64,000 nt of DNA. It comes from JAGQRJ01 sp041402045 (GTDB lineage Bacteria > Planctomycetota > J058). The stretch is taken from the NCBI GenBank assembly GCA_041402045.1, contig JAWKSZ010000025.1, positions 1-64,000 on the forward strand, in the 5' to 3' direction. Shown here one piece after another: positions 1-8,743 of the stretch (the stretch's first letter is position 1; each line of letters starts with the position of its first letter). A program made the position numbers and the translations under genes. The notes beneath the pieces were generated by a model. That model had not been told where the DNA came from, made no database searches, and saw nothing but the letters and a program-made list of their open reading frames with translations.

Positions 1-917
1 GGCTGGGGGCGCAGGAGCAGGAGCAGGAAGCGCTCGGGGCGCTTGAGGTCGGCGACCAGGCACACCGTGGCCAGGGCGATCCCCAGGAGCGCGTAGAGCG
101 GCGCCCACAGCCCGACCCAGGGCAGGGCCGCGCCGCCGCCCAGGGCCAGCGCCGCGCCGCCGACCATGAGCGCGCCGCCGCCCACGCTCTTCGCGAACAG
201 ATACGCGCTGATCTTGGCGCCCCAGGGCTGGCCCTCGCGGGGCACGTCGTAGGCCACCCGCGCCGCCGCGGGCGCGCCCTGGAATTGCACGCCCTCCTCG
301 GGCTGCGGGACCTCGCGGCTCTGGCCCCAGTAGCCGGCGGCCGGGCGCGCCGCGGCCCGCGGGTTCAGGAGCGCCTGGTCGACGCCCTTGTAGAACACCT
401 TGGGCTGGGTCCCGAGCTCGGGCTTGCGCACGTCGAGGGCCTGGCGGCCCAGGATCCGGGTCAGCGGGTCCTCGGGGTCCGAGAGGTCGCCCACGACCAG
501 GGCCTCGGTGGGGCAGGCCGCGACGCAGGCGGGCTCGAGCCCGACCTCGATCCGGTGCGCGCAGAAGTTGCACTTGGCCGCGGTGTTCGACTCGGGGTCT
601 ATGTAGATCGCGTCGTAGGGGCAGGCCTGAATGCAGCCCTTGCAGCCAATGCAGAGCGAGGCGTCGAAGTCCACGATCCCGTCGGGCCGGCGGTGCATGG
701 CCGCGGTGGGGCAGATCGTGGTGCAGGGCGCGCGCTCGCACTGGTTGCAGCGCATGACCCCGAAGTGCCGGCGCGCGTTCTCGCCCTGGCCCTTCTCGAC
801 CTGCTTGACCCAGGTGCGGAACACCCCCAGCGGGACCTGGTTCTCCGACTTGCACGCCACGCTGCAGGCGTGGCAGCCAATGCAGCGGTCGTGGTCGATC
901 AGTTTTCCCCAGAGCAT
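1..917 (-). CDS. 4Fe-4S ferredoxin-NrfD fusion, membrane oxidoreductase subunit (partial)
   Basis: Electron-transfer subunit of a molybdopterin-type or quinone-linked oxidoreductase; the 3' end lies outside the window. Reading back from the ATG at 917, the protein shows four cysteine clusters typical of NrfC/HybA/DmsB ferredoxins (CIGCHACSVACK, CNQCERAPCTTICP, CIGCKGCIQACP, and CNFC...CVAACP). A linker follows, then hydrophobic helices ending in LVADLKRPERFLLLL, a hallmark of the NrfD/PsrC quinol-interacting membrane family. The two functions are usually separate genes (NrfC and NrfD), so this is a natural fusion. No Tat or Sec signal is visible at the N terminus, so the clusters probably face the cytoplasm. 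It is divergent from the FIST gene with a 114-bp spacer. Family assignment is firm; the substrate is unknown because the catalytic subunit is not in view. Confidence 0.85.
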   Translation of the reverse strand, partial: MLWGKLIDHDRCIGCHACSVACKSENQVPLGVFRTWVKQVEKGQGENARRHFGVMRCNQCERAPCTTICPTAAMHRRPDGIVDFDASLCIGCKGCIQACPYDAIYIDPESNTAAKCNFCAHRIEVGLEPACVAACPTEALVVGDLSDPEDPLTRILGRQALDVRKPELGTQPKVFYKGVDQALLNPRAAARPAAGYWGQSREVPQPEEGVQFQGAPAAARVAYDVPREGQPWGAKISAYLFAKSVGGGALMVGGAALALGGGAALPWVGLWAPLYALLGIALATVCLVADLKRPERFLLLLLRPQ

Positions 918-1031
918 GGATCCCCCCGCGGCGGGGCATTCTACCGGCGGGCCCGGCCGGAGACAGAAGCCAGCGCGCGAGGGCAGCGCGGACCCGGGGG
1001 CGGCGCTAGCCTGAACCCCGACGGAGCGCGC

Positions 1032-2186
1032 GTGCAGATCGTGCTGGGACATTCCGAGGACGTGGACACCGCCGCCGCGTTGGACGACGTGCTGGCCGAG
1101 CTGCGCGCGGGGCTCGGCGACGCGCCGCCGCCCCGCGCCGCCCTCGTGTTCGCGACCTTGAGCTACGACCACCGGGCGGTCCTCACCGCGCTGCACGAGG
1201 CCTTCGGCCTGCCCCAGATAGGCTGCACCGTCGAGGCGATCTCGACCTCGGTCCACGGCTACCACGAGGACGCGCTGGTCGTGGCCCTGCTCTGCGGCGA
1301 GGGCCTCGTCGCCGCCGCCGGCGTGGCCCGCGCGCTCTCGAGCGCCGACGCCCCCGACGCCCCGGCCCGCGCGGCCGTGGAACAGGCCGTCCGCGCCCTC
1401 GGCCAGCCCCCGCGGGTGTGCCTCAGCTTCTGCGAGAGCATGACCGTGAGCCCGCTGCAGGTCCTGGCCGGGCTGACCGCCGGCGTGGGGCCCGAGGTCC
1501 CCGTGCTCGGCGGGACCTCCACCGACGACCTGCGCTTCGAGCGCACGTTCCAGTTCTGCTCCGACGAGGTGCTCGAGGACGCCGCGACCTGCCTGCTGCT
1601 CGGCGGCGACCTGCGCGCCGGGTGGTGCGCCGCCGGCGGCTGGTATCCGGTGGGGGTCGAGGGCGTGGTGACCCGCGCCACCGGGACGGTCGTGCAGCGG
1701 ATCGGCTCCGAGACCGCCCTCGCCTTCTACCGGCGTTACCTGGGCGGCGTCCTGCTCCCCACCGGGGACAACCCGCTGGCGATCTACGACGGCGAGGGCG
1801 ACACGTTCCGCCTCGGCGCGCCCCTGCGGGTCAACGAACACAGCGGGGCCGTGACCTTCATGGGCGAGGTCCCCGAGGGCGCGCGGGTGCGGATCACCGA
1901 GACCTGCCGCGACGACATCCTCGGCGCCGCCCAGAGCGCGGCCGCCCGCGCGCGCGAAGGCTGCGCGGGCGACCCCACGGCCGCCCTGTTCTTCAGTTGC
2001 GGCTCGCGCAAGACCCAGCTCGGGACCCGGACCGCGATCGAGCTGGACATGCTCCGCCGCGCGACGGGGCCGGGCTGCGCCGTGCTCGGGGTCTACACCT
2101 ACGGCGAGTTCGGCAGCCCCGAGCCCCAGGGCCCCTCGCGCTACCTGAACCAGTCCCTGGTGGCGCTGCTCCTGGAGCCCGCGTGA
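1032..2186 (+). CDS. FIST domain sensory protein
   Basis: FIST N and FIST C domain protein of about 384 residues, a family proposed to sense small ligands (possibly amino acids) in signal transduction. The N-terminal half runs from VQIVLGHSEDVDTA through ATLSYDHRAVL and a GCTVEAIST stretch. The C-terminal half holds NPLAIYDGEGD, RLGAPLRVNEHSGAV and the closing SCGSRKTQLGTR and GVYTYGEFG motifs. The GTG at 1032 is chosen because family similarity begins there; the frame is open far upstream, but that part is antisense to the ferredoxin gene. The stop overlaps the GTG of the following histidine kinase by 4 nt (GTGA), so the two are probably translated together and FIST likely feeds signal to that kinase. 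No signal peptide or membrane segment is seen. Confidence 0.85.
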   Translation: MQIVLGHSEDVDTAAALDDVLAELRAGLGDAPPPRAALVFATLSYDHRAVLTALHEAFGLPQIGCTVEAISTSVHGYHEDALVVALLCGEGLVAAAGVARALSSADAPDAPARAAVEQAVRALGQPPRVCLSFCESMTVSPLQVLAGLTAGVGPEVPVLGGTSTDDLRFERTFQFCSDEVLEDAATCLLLGGDLRAGWCAAGGWYPVGVEGVVTRATGTVVQRIGSETALAFYRRYLGGVLLPTGDNPLAIYDGEGDTFRLGAPLRVNEHSGAVTFMGEVPEGARVRITETCRDDILGAAQSAAARAREGCAGDPTAALFFSCGSRKTQLGTRTAIELDMLRRATGPGCAVLGVYTYGEFGSPEPQGPSRYLNQSLVALLLEPA

Positions 2187-3973
2187 GCGAGGACGACGCA
2201 GCGCAAACTCGAGCGCGAGAACCGGATCCTGGGCGCAGGGCCGAGCGCTACCGCGTCGACCTCGAGCGCCTGGAGGACGTCAAGGAGCGCCAGAGCTCGA
2301 TCCTGCGCTCGGTGATCAACGAAATGCGCGACACCCAGCTCCGGCTGGAGGCCAAGAACCAGGAGCTCGAGGACCTGACCCAGGAGCTGCGCGACACCAA
2401 CGCCCAACTGCGCATGACCCAGTCGCGGCTCCTGGCCTCGGAGCAAGCCGCCCAGGACGCGAGCACCGCCAAGAGCCGCTTCCTGGCCCACATGTCCCAC
2501 GAGCTGCGCACGCCGCTCAACGGGATCATTGGCATGACCGAGCTCCTGCTGCGCACCCTGGAGCAGGAGGCCGACCGCGAGCTGGCCCAGATCGTGGGCG
2601 CCTCGGGCCAGGCGCTGCTCGCGATCATCAACGACATCCTCGACTTCAGTAAGCTCGAGGCCGGCAAGCTGCAGATCGACTCGGTCGAGTTCGACCTGCT
2701 GCCCTGCTTGGAGTCGGTGATCGACCTGCACGTGACCCGCGCCGAGGAGCGCGGGCTGGACCTCGTGCTCGACGCCGACCCCCGGCTCCCGACCCGCGTG
2801 CGCGGCGACCCCGCGCGCCTGCGGCAGGTGCTGATCAACCTCACCAGCAACGCGATCAAGTTCACCCCCCACGGCGAGATCGTGCTCCGCGCGCGGGTGC
2901 TCCCCGAGGACGGGCTCGAGTTCTCGGTCAGCGACACCGGGATCGGGATCCCCCAGGACAAGCTGGAGCAGCTGTTCCAGCCCTTCACCCAGCTCGACAC
3001 CTCCCACGCGCGGATCCACGGCGGCACCGGCCTGGGGCTCGCGATCAGCCTCCAGCTCGCCGAGGCCATGGGCGGCGAGCTGAGCGTGAACAGCCCGCCC
3101 GGGGAGGGCGCGACCTTCCGCTTCGCCGTCGACTTCCCCGTGATCGTGGGCCCCCAGCCCCGCGAGCGGCAGCTCGACCTCAAGGTCCTGGTCCTGGAGC
3201 AGGCCGACACCTCCCGTGGCGTGCTCTGCGACCTGCTCGTGGACCTCGGCTGCCGCGCGATCCCCGCCTCGACCCTCGACGACGCCCGCGCCGTGCTCGG
3301 GGAGGAGGAGGTGGACGCGGTGATCGTCGACCACCGGATCCGCGCCCGGGAGGGCTCGGGGCTGGTCTCGGCGCTGGTCGCCGCCGCGGGCCCGATCGCG
3401 CCCCGGACCTTCTTGCTCGTGCCCACGGTGCACCTGAACCGCGTGCACTCCCTGCGCGAGGAGGGCTACTCCAGCGTGATCGGGCGGCCCTTCAAGCGCT
3501 CGGGCCTCGAGCGCGCGCTCTCCTGGAGCAGCCGCCGCCTGCGCGCGCCGGTGATCCAGCGCCCCCAACTCGACGCCAACGTGCAGATCCTGGTGGTCGA
3601 GGACAACGCGATCAACCGCAAGGTCACCCGGCACCTGCTCGAGCGCGCGGGCTACGGCTGCCACGTCGCCGAGGACGGCCCCGACGCCCTCGACGCGTTC
3701 AAGTCCAACCACTACGACCTGGTGCTCATGGACGTGCAAATGCCGGGCATGGACGGCTACCAGGTCACCCGCCGCCTACGGGACCTCGAGCGCGCCCTCG
3801 GCGTGCGCCAGCCGGTGCCCGTCGTCGCCGTGACCGCCGGCGTCTCCGAGGAAGAGCGCGAGCGCTGCCGCGAGGCGGGCATGCTCGAGTTCTTGGAGAA
3901 GCCCCTGCGCTGGCAGGTGCTGTCCGAGACCGTGGCCCGCGTGCTCGGCCTCACCCGCGACCGCGAGGGGTAG
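2183..3973 (+). CDS. Hybrid sensor histidine kinase with two receiver domains
   Basis: Soluble hybrid histidine kinase of 596 residues. An N-terminal coiled coil (about 20-95) leads into HisKA with the phospho-accepting His106 in AHMSHELRTPLNG. The HATPase domain follows, with N box LTSNAIKFTP, G1 DTGIGIP and G2 GGTGLGLAI. A degenerate receiver-like domain (about 333-450) lies ahead of a canonical C-terminal receiver with VVEDNAINRK, Asp517 in LVLMDVQMPGMDG, and the K of EKPLRW. There is no periplasmic or PAS domain, so input probably comes from the translationally coupled FIST protein. The start is the GTG overlapping the FIST stop. The stop codon is followed within a few bases by a 26-bp tandem array. 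The NtrC-type regulator downstream is a possible partner, but the phosphorelay is inference. Confidence 0.92.
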   Translation: MSEDDAAQTRAREPDPGRRAERYRVDLERLEDVKERQSSILRSVINEMRDTQLRLEAKNQELEDLTQELRDTNAQLRMTQSRLLASEQAAQDASTAKSRFLAHMSHELRTPLNGIIGMTELLLRTLEQEADRELAQIVGASGQALLAIINDILDFSKLEAGKLQIDSVEFDLLPCLESVIDLHVTRAEERGLDLVLDADPRLPTRVRGDPARLRQVLINLTSNAIKFTPHGEIVLRARVLPEDGLEFSVSDTGIGIPQDKLEQLFQPFTQLDTSHARIHGGTGLGLAISLQLAEAMGGELSVNSPPGEGATFRFAVDFPVIVGPQPRERQLDLKVLVLEQADTSRGVLCDLLVDLGCRAIPASTLDDARAVLGEEEVDAVIVDHRIRAREGSGLVSALVAAAGPIAPRTFLLVPTVHLNRVHSLREEGYSSVIGRPFKRSGLERALSWSSRRLRAPVIQRPQLDANVQILVVEDNAINRKVTRHLLERAGYGCHVAEDGPDALDAFKSNHYDLVLMDVQMPGMDGYQVTRRLRDLERALGVRQPVPVVAVTAGVSEEERERCREAGMLEFLEKPLRWQVLSETVARVLGLTRDREG

Positions 3974-4462
3974 CGAGGCGAGTCGGTGGCGGGCTGTGGC
4001 GCGGCGAGTCGGTGGCGGGCTGTGGCGCGGCGAGTCGGTGGCGGGCTGTGGCGCGGCGAGTCGGTGGCGGGCTGTGGCGCGGCGAGTCGGTGGCGGGCTG
4101 TGGCGCGGCGAGTCGGTGGCGGGCTGTGGCGCGGCGAGTCGGTGGCGGGCTGTGGCGCGGCGAGTCGGTGGCGGGCTGTGGCGCGGCGAGTCGGTGGCGG
4201 GCTGTGGCGCGGCGAGTCGGTGGCGGGCTGTGGCGCGGCGAGTCGGTGGCGGGCTGTGGCGCGGCGAGTCGGTGGCGGGCTGTGGCGCGGCGAGTCGGTG
4301 GCGGGCTGTGGCGCGGCGAGTCGGTGGCGGGCTGTGGCGCGGCGAGTCGGTGGCGGGCTGTGGCGCGGCGAGTCGGTGGCGGGCTGTGGCGCGGCGAGTC
4401 GGTGGCGGGCTGTGGCGCGGCGAGTCGGTGGCGGGCTGTGGCGCGGCGAGTCGGTGGCGGGC
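3974..4462. repeat. 26-bp tandem repeat array, about 18.5 near-identical copies
   Basis: Direct head-to-tail repeat with a 26-bp unit, GCGGCGAGTCGGTGGCGGGC followed by TGTGGC. Successive AGTCGG anchors sit at 3981, 4007, 4033 and so on to 4449, which gives 18 complete periods and a final partial copy. Only the first copy (GAGGCG for GCGGCG) differs visibly. The array starts directly after the histidine kinase stop codon and ends where the fold-back element begins. The period is not a multiple of three and all six frames stay open, so apparent open frames through it are an artefact of composition. There are no unique spacers, so it is not a CRISPR. Near-identity suggests recent expansion by slippage; the copy number in the assembly may not be exact. 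Confidence 0.95.
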
Positions 4463-4832
4463 AGATGCTCTTGGAACGCAAAGGGCACGAAGGACGCAAG
4501 GGACGCAAGGCTAGCGGTCGCAAGCGCACCCGAGAGTCCGGCATCCACGGACCCAGTGCCGGTGGAGTTCGAGGTAGCTCCGCCCACGCCCGATTCGGGT
4601 CGCTCACGAGGTGGCGGAGCCTGCCCTGTCTTGCTGAATCCTCGGACAACCTGGCGTTTAGCCGACCTTTGCGTTCCTTTGCGTCCTTCGCGCCCTTTGC
4701 GTTCCAAAGGCATCTACCCGCTCCGGCACAGAGGTAACCGGGCTCGCTCCATGCCTCTGACGTGGAGGGGAGTATCAGGCCCGTGCCCCCGCGCCTGCGT
4801 CCGCCCTGCCCGTAGGGTGGTAGGCTCGGTGT
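4463..4832. repeat. Fold-back (inverted-repeat) element and spacer upstream of the NtrC-type regulator
   Basis: Two arms of about 45 bp pair with each other. The left arm, 4463-4510, includes TTGGAACGCAAAGGGCACGA. The right arm, 4666-4715, is its near-perfect reverse complement and is rich in CCTTTGCGT units. The core of about 155 bp has no convincing gene. It resembles the CGCAAAG-type interspersed repeats seen in several phyla and has a structural cousin at 33364-33715. The remaining 4716-4832 is ordinary spacer, with a weak purine-rich stretch before the ATG at 4833. No transposase is present, so this is at most a non-autonomous or REP-like element. Confidence 0.7.
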
Positions 4833-6242
4833 ATGAGCGTGCTCCTGATCGACGACGACCCCGGCATTCGTAAGCTCCTCACCCGGGAGCTCAAGCGCCG
4901 GGGGCTGGAGGCCGACACCGCGGCCAACGGCGAAGAAGGTCTGGCGCTGCTCGACCGCCGCGACCCCGACGTGGTGGTGTGCGACGTGCGCATGCCGGAC
5001 CTCAACGGGCTGGAGGTCCTGCGCCGGATCAAGGAGCGCGAGCCGGACACCACCGAGGTGATCATGCTCACCGGCCACGGCACGATCGACTCCGCGATCG
5101 AGGCGATCAAGGCCGGGGCGTATCACTACCTGACCAAGCCCGTGAAGGTCGCGGAGCTGGCGGCGCTGATCAAGAACGCCGCCGAGCGCGCGACCCTGCG
5201 CCGCGAGAACGTGCTCCTGCGCCGCGAGGTCGCCGGCGTGCGCCGCGCGTCGGGGGACGGCGTCGAGGCGCCCACGGTCCTCGGCGAGTCGCCGGCCTGG
5301 CTCAAGGCCTGGAAGCTGGTCGGCAAGGCCGGCCCCACCGAGTCCACGGTCCTGATCCTGGGGCGCAGCGGGACCGGCAAGGAAATGGTCGCCCGCGAGA
5401 TCCACAAGCTCTCGCCCCGCTCCAAGCGCCCGTTCGTGGCGGTCAACTGCGCGAGCGTGGCGGCGTCGTTGCTCGAGAGCGAGCTCTTCGGCCACGAGGC
5501 CGGCGCCTTCACCAGCGCCCAGAAGCGCCGGCGCGGCCTGTTCGAGCTGGCCCACGGCGGGACCTTGTTCCTGGACGAGATCGGCGAGACCAGCTCCGAG
5601 TTCCAGGCCAAGCTCCTGCGCGTGATCGAGACCGGCGAGTACCGCCGCGTGGGCGGCGACGTGAGCCTGGTCAGCGACGTGCGCCTGCTCGCCGCGACCA
5701 ACCGCAACCTGAAGAAGGAGGTCGAGGCGGGCAACTTCCGCGAGGACCTCTACTACCGGCTGAACGTGGTCGAGATCGAGCTCCCCCAGCTCAAGGAGCG
5801 CGAGGGCGACGTGGCGATCCTGGCCCAGCACTTCCTGGGCGAAATGGCGCCCGGGCGCTCGCTGAGCGAGGCCGCGCTGCAGATCCTCGGTCGCTACCCC
5901 TGGCCCGGGAACGTGCGCGAGCTGCGCAACGTGATCGAGCGCATGTCGATCCTGGCCGAGGGCAAGGAGCTGGGCGTCGACGACGTCCCCGGCGACGTGC
6001 AGGCCGGCGCCGAGGAGGCGCGCCCCGCCAGCGACCCGGGGATCACCCCCGCCGACGGGATCCGCCCCCCGAGCCTGGCCGACCTCGAGCGGCACCATAT
6101 CGAGCAGGTCCTCGAGTTCACCGGGGGCAACAAGGCCAAGGCCGCGCGAATCCTGGGGATCACCGCCGCCACCCTCTACAACAAGCTCAAGGCCTACAAG
6201 GCCCAGGACGCCACCCGCGACGGCGGCGAGGGCGACGACTAG
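4833..6242 (+). CDS. NtrC-family sigma-54-type response regulator
   Basis: Response regulator of 469 residues with receiver (Asp51 in VVCDVRMPDLNG, Lys102 in LTKPV), AAA+ and Fis-type HTH domains. The AAA+ part has Walker A GRSGTGKE (177-184), Walker B GTLFLDEIGE (243-252), sensor residues around VRLLAATNRNL, and YPWPGNVRELRN. The C terminus GGNKAKAARILGITAATLY is a Fis-like DNA-binding helix-turn-helix. The sigma-54 contact loop, normally GAFTGA, reads GAFTSA (224-229), which may alter or weaken sigma-54 engagement. The ATG at 4833 begins exactly at the receiver's first strand. Its phosphodonor may be the hybrid kinase upstream, although the repeat array and fold-back element separate them. 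It is convergent with the kinase gene that follows (3-4 nt overlap). Confidence 0.93.
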   Translation: MSVLLIDDDPGIRKLLTRELKRRGLEADTAANGEEGLALLDRRDPDVVVCDVRMPDLNGLEVLRRIKEREPDTTEVIMLTGHGTIDSAIEAIKAGAYHYLTKPVKVAELAALIKNAAERATLRRENVLLRREVAGVRRASGDGVEAPTVLGESPAWLKAWKLVGKAGPTESTVLILGRSGTGKEMVAREIHKLSPRSKRPFVAVNCASVAASLLESELFGHEAGAFTSAQKRRRGLFELAHGGTLFLDEIGETSSEFQAKLLRVIETGEYRRVGGDVSLVSDVRLLAATNRNLKKEVEAGNFREDLYYRLNVVEIELPQLKEREGDVAILAQHFLGEMAPGRSLSEAALQILGRYPWPGNVRELRNVIERMSILAEGKELGVDDVPGDVQAGAEEARPASDPGITPADGIRPPSLADLERHHIEQVLEFTGGNKAKAARILGITAATLYNKLKAYKAQDATRDGGEGDD

Positions 6243-8657
6243 CGCTCGCCGGGGCCCAAGGGTTCGCGCCACTCGGCGGGGAAGGTCTTGCCCGTCTCCT
6301 TGTGGTAGGAGATCTCGAGCTGCTGGAGCAGGAAGGTGTAGTCCTCGAGCTCCTTCTGGGCCATGAGGCTCTCGCCGAGCTTGGCGCGGGCGTTGGCCAG
6401 CTTGGTCTGGAGCGTGCGCACCAGCTTCCCGGCCGCCGCGTCGTCGTGCAGGGCCATGGCGACCTTGAGCGCGCTCTCGTAGTGGGACACCGAGTTCATG
6501 CCCCGCGAGTCCGGAGTCGCCCAGGTAGCGCTCGGCCTGCTCGCGGGTCGCCCATGTGCGCGAAGAGCACCGCCGCGCGTCGGCTGTAGGAGCGCGCGAC
6601 CAGCCGAGGGTCATGGTCCGCCCGTGGAGGTCGTCGCACAGCGCCACGGCGCGCACGGCGAGGGAGCGCGCGACCTCGGGCTCCGAGTGGACCACGAACT
6701 CCGCGTAGGGCAGGGCCAGGAACGGGCTCCCCAGGTCCTCGCGCCACACCGCCAGGGCCTGGATCCGGCGCTCGGCGTCGAGGACCGCGTTGTCGGTGTC
6801 CCAGGCGTCCATGACCTCGCTCGCGGCCTGGGCGCGCAGCGACGGCGCGAGCGCCTCGTCCACCACCAGCGGCCACAGCCCCTCGACCACGAAGCTCGGG
6901 TCGTCGTCGTTGCGCCGCCAGTAGAGCAGCTTCTGCCCTGGGGTCCCGCGACGCTGCCAGCCCGGCTCGGGCTGCGCTCGACCCTGGATCATGAACTCGG
7001 TCTGGATATAGGCCCCGAGGTCCGTCAGGGCCGCCATGATCCGCCCGTTGTCCGGAGCCGCGGGCTTGTCCGGGCCGGCGTAGCCCATGGCGGTGTCCAT
7101 GGCGCACTCGGCCTGCGCGCGGTCGCCCAGGGGCAGCCCCAGCCCGGCCAGGAGCTCGAGCCGATCGATCGCCTGGCCGCGCTCGGGGTCGACGGGGCCG
7201 ACCTTGGCGCAGAGCTGGGCCACGGCGACCTTGGTCCACAGCCGCGCCACCCGCTCCCGCGGCGCCCAGCCCGGGTCGAACAGGAACAGCTGGTTCCAGT
7301 CGACCACCGGCTCGACGGCGAGGGGGAACGCGGGGTCTCGCGCAGGGCGAGCCTTGCAGCAGCTCGAGCTGGCGCCCGAGGTCGGCGTGGCTCCAGGGCT
7401 GCTGCGCCACCGCGGTCGCCAGCGCCACGTCCCACCAGCTCGCTCAAGGTCTCCGGCGGCAGCGAGGCCTCGCTGACCTCGCGCGCAGCCCCGGCCAGTC
7501 CCGGGCGGCGAGGGCCCTCGATCTCGGCCCGCGCGGCCTCCTGCACCTTGGAGAGCACGATCCGCGGGACGAGGCCGCCGCCTCCAGGTCGGGCGCCCCG
7601 GGTCGTCGGCGGTCGTCGCGTCGCGGTTGCGCAGCAGCAGCGCGCTCACCCGCCCACCCCGAGCACCGCCAGCAGGAACGAGCCCACGGGGCACGAGCAT
7701 GCTGCGGCTCGTGCGCACCGCCGCCTCGGGGGCGGGCCCCTGGCCCTCGCTGTAGCGGGTGTAGGCGCGCAGCGACGCGGCCAGCGCGCCGGCGGACGAC
7801 CAGCGCTCCTCGGGCTCGAGGCCCAGCGCGCGCTCGACGACGCCCGAGAGCGTCACGTCCACGTGGGGCGCCAGGCTGCGCACCGTCGGCGGCGGCTGCT
7901 GCGCCGCCTGCGCCAGCTCGAGCAGGGTCTTGCCCACGAAGGGCGTGCGCCCGGTCAGCAGCTCGTAGAGGATCGCGCCCAGGGCCCACACGTCGGTGAG
8001 GGCGTCGACCTTCTGCCCGCGGAGCTGCTCCGGCGACATGTAGAGCGGGGTCCCCAGGATCTCGCCGGTCTGGGTCAGGCGGTTGGCGCCGGCCTGGTGG
8101 GCCAGGCCGAAGTCGGTGAGCACCGGCGCGCCGTCGGTCTCGCGGATCAGGACGTTCGCCGGCTTGAGGTCGCGGTGCACGACCCCCGCCTGGTGCAGGT
8201 GCTCGACCCCCTCGGCCAGGGCCGCGACCAGGGCCACCGACACGTGGGGCGGCGGGCTCCCGCGCAGGAGCAGGGCCTTCAAGGTCTCGCCCTGCACGAG
8301 GTCCATGACCAGATACGGCCCCGTGGGGCTCTCCCCCAGCGCGTGCACGCCCACCACGTTCGGGTGCGGCTTGAGCGCGGCCAGGGCCTGGCCCTCGCGC
8401 AGGAAGCGCGCCAGGCCGTTCTCGTCCATGTGCTGGGGGTGGACCTGCTTGAGCGCGACCAGGCGCCCCATGCGGTCCTGGGCGAGGTAGACCGCGCCCA
8501 TGGCGCCTTTGCCGAGCACCCGGTGCACGACGTATTCCCCGATCCGCGGGAGCGGCTCGGGGTGGAGCGCGGGCGGCGCGTAGCGCGCGCTGCCCGACAC
8601 GTGGGTGTGCGACAGGCGTTGGCTCGTCAGGGCCGGGTCTCTTCTCTCCAGCTCCAC
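6239..8657 (-). CDS. Ser/Thr protein kinase with C-terminal helical-repeat domain (several frameshifts)
   Basis: PknB-type eukaryotic-like kinase. From the GTG at 8657 (AGGAGG a few bases upstream) the kinase domain is intact: GKGAMGAVYLA, catalytic HRDLKPANV, DFGLA, GTPLYMSPEQ and DVWALG. A membrane segment should follow near 7660-7690, where GSFLLAVLGVGG is in the next frame. The C-terminal half can be followed only by switching frames: LSKVQEAARAEIEGP near 7520, SHADLGRQLELLQGS near 7390, VVDWNQLFLFDPGW near 7300, and the last segment 6239-6499 ending in FLLQQLEISYHKETG. That part looks like a TPR-like alpha-solenoid. At least five indels are needed, in GC-rich runs, so consensus error seems likelier than a pseudogene, though decay cannot be excluded. 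It is divergent from the secreted peptidase gene (86-bp spacer). Confidence 0.75.
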
Positions 8658-8743
8658 CCTACCTCCTGGGGGCGCCGGTGGCGACGTCCGTGCCGGCCGC
8701 GCGAGGCCTCGCGCCCGCGGGGGTCGGTCGTCATACTGCCCCC

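Noticed and set aside
285..1031. Upstream extension of the FIST frame.
   Set aside because: It is antisense to the ferredoxin-NrfD gene, and FIST similarity begins at the GTG at 1032.
3974..4462. CRISPR array.
   Set aside because: Units are contiguous with no spacers, and no cas genes are in the window.
4463..4715. Insertion sequence at the fold-back element.
   Set aside because: No transposase, no target-site duplication that I could identify, and the core has no coding content.
3986..4873. Long open frames through the tandem array giving a 26-residue repeat peptide (WRGESVAG-type).
   Set aside because: The 26-bp unit has no stop in any frame, so all six frames stay open. There is no ribosome-binding site or conserved start, and the period is not codon-based.
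3951..6238. C-terminal extension of the minus-strand kinase frame through the NtrC gene and the repeat array.
   Set aside because: That frame continues only because of composition. The true gene end, after frame correction, is the stop at 6239.
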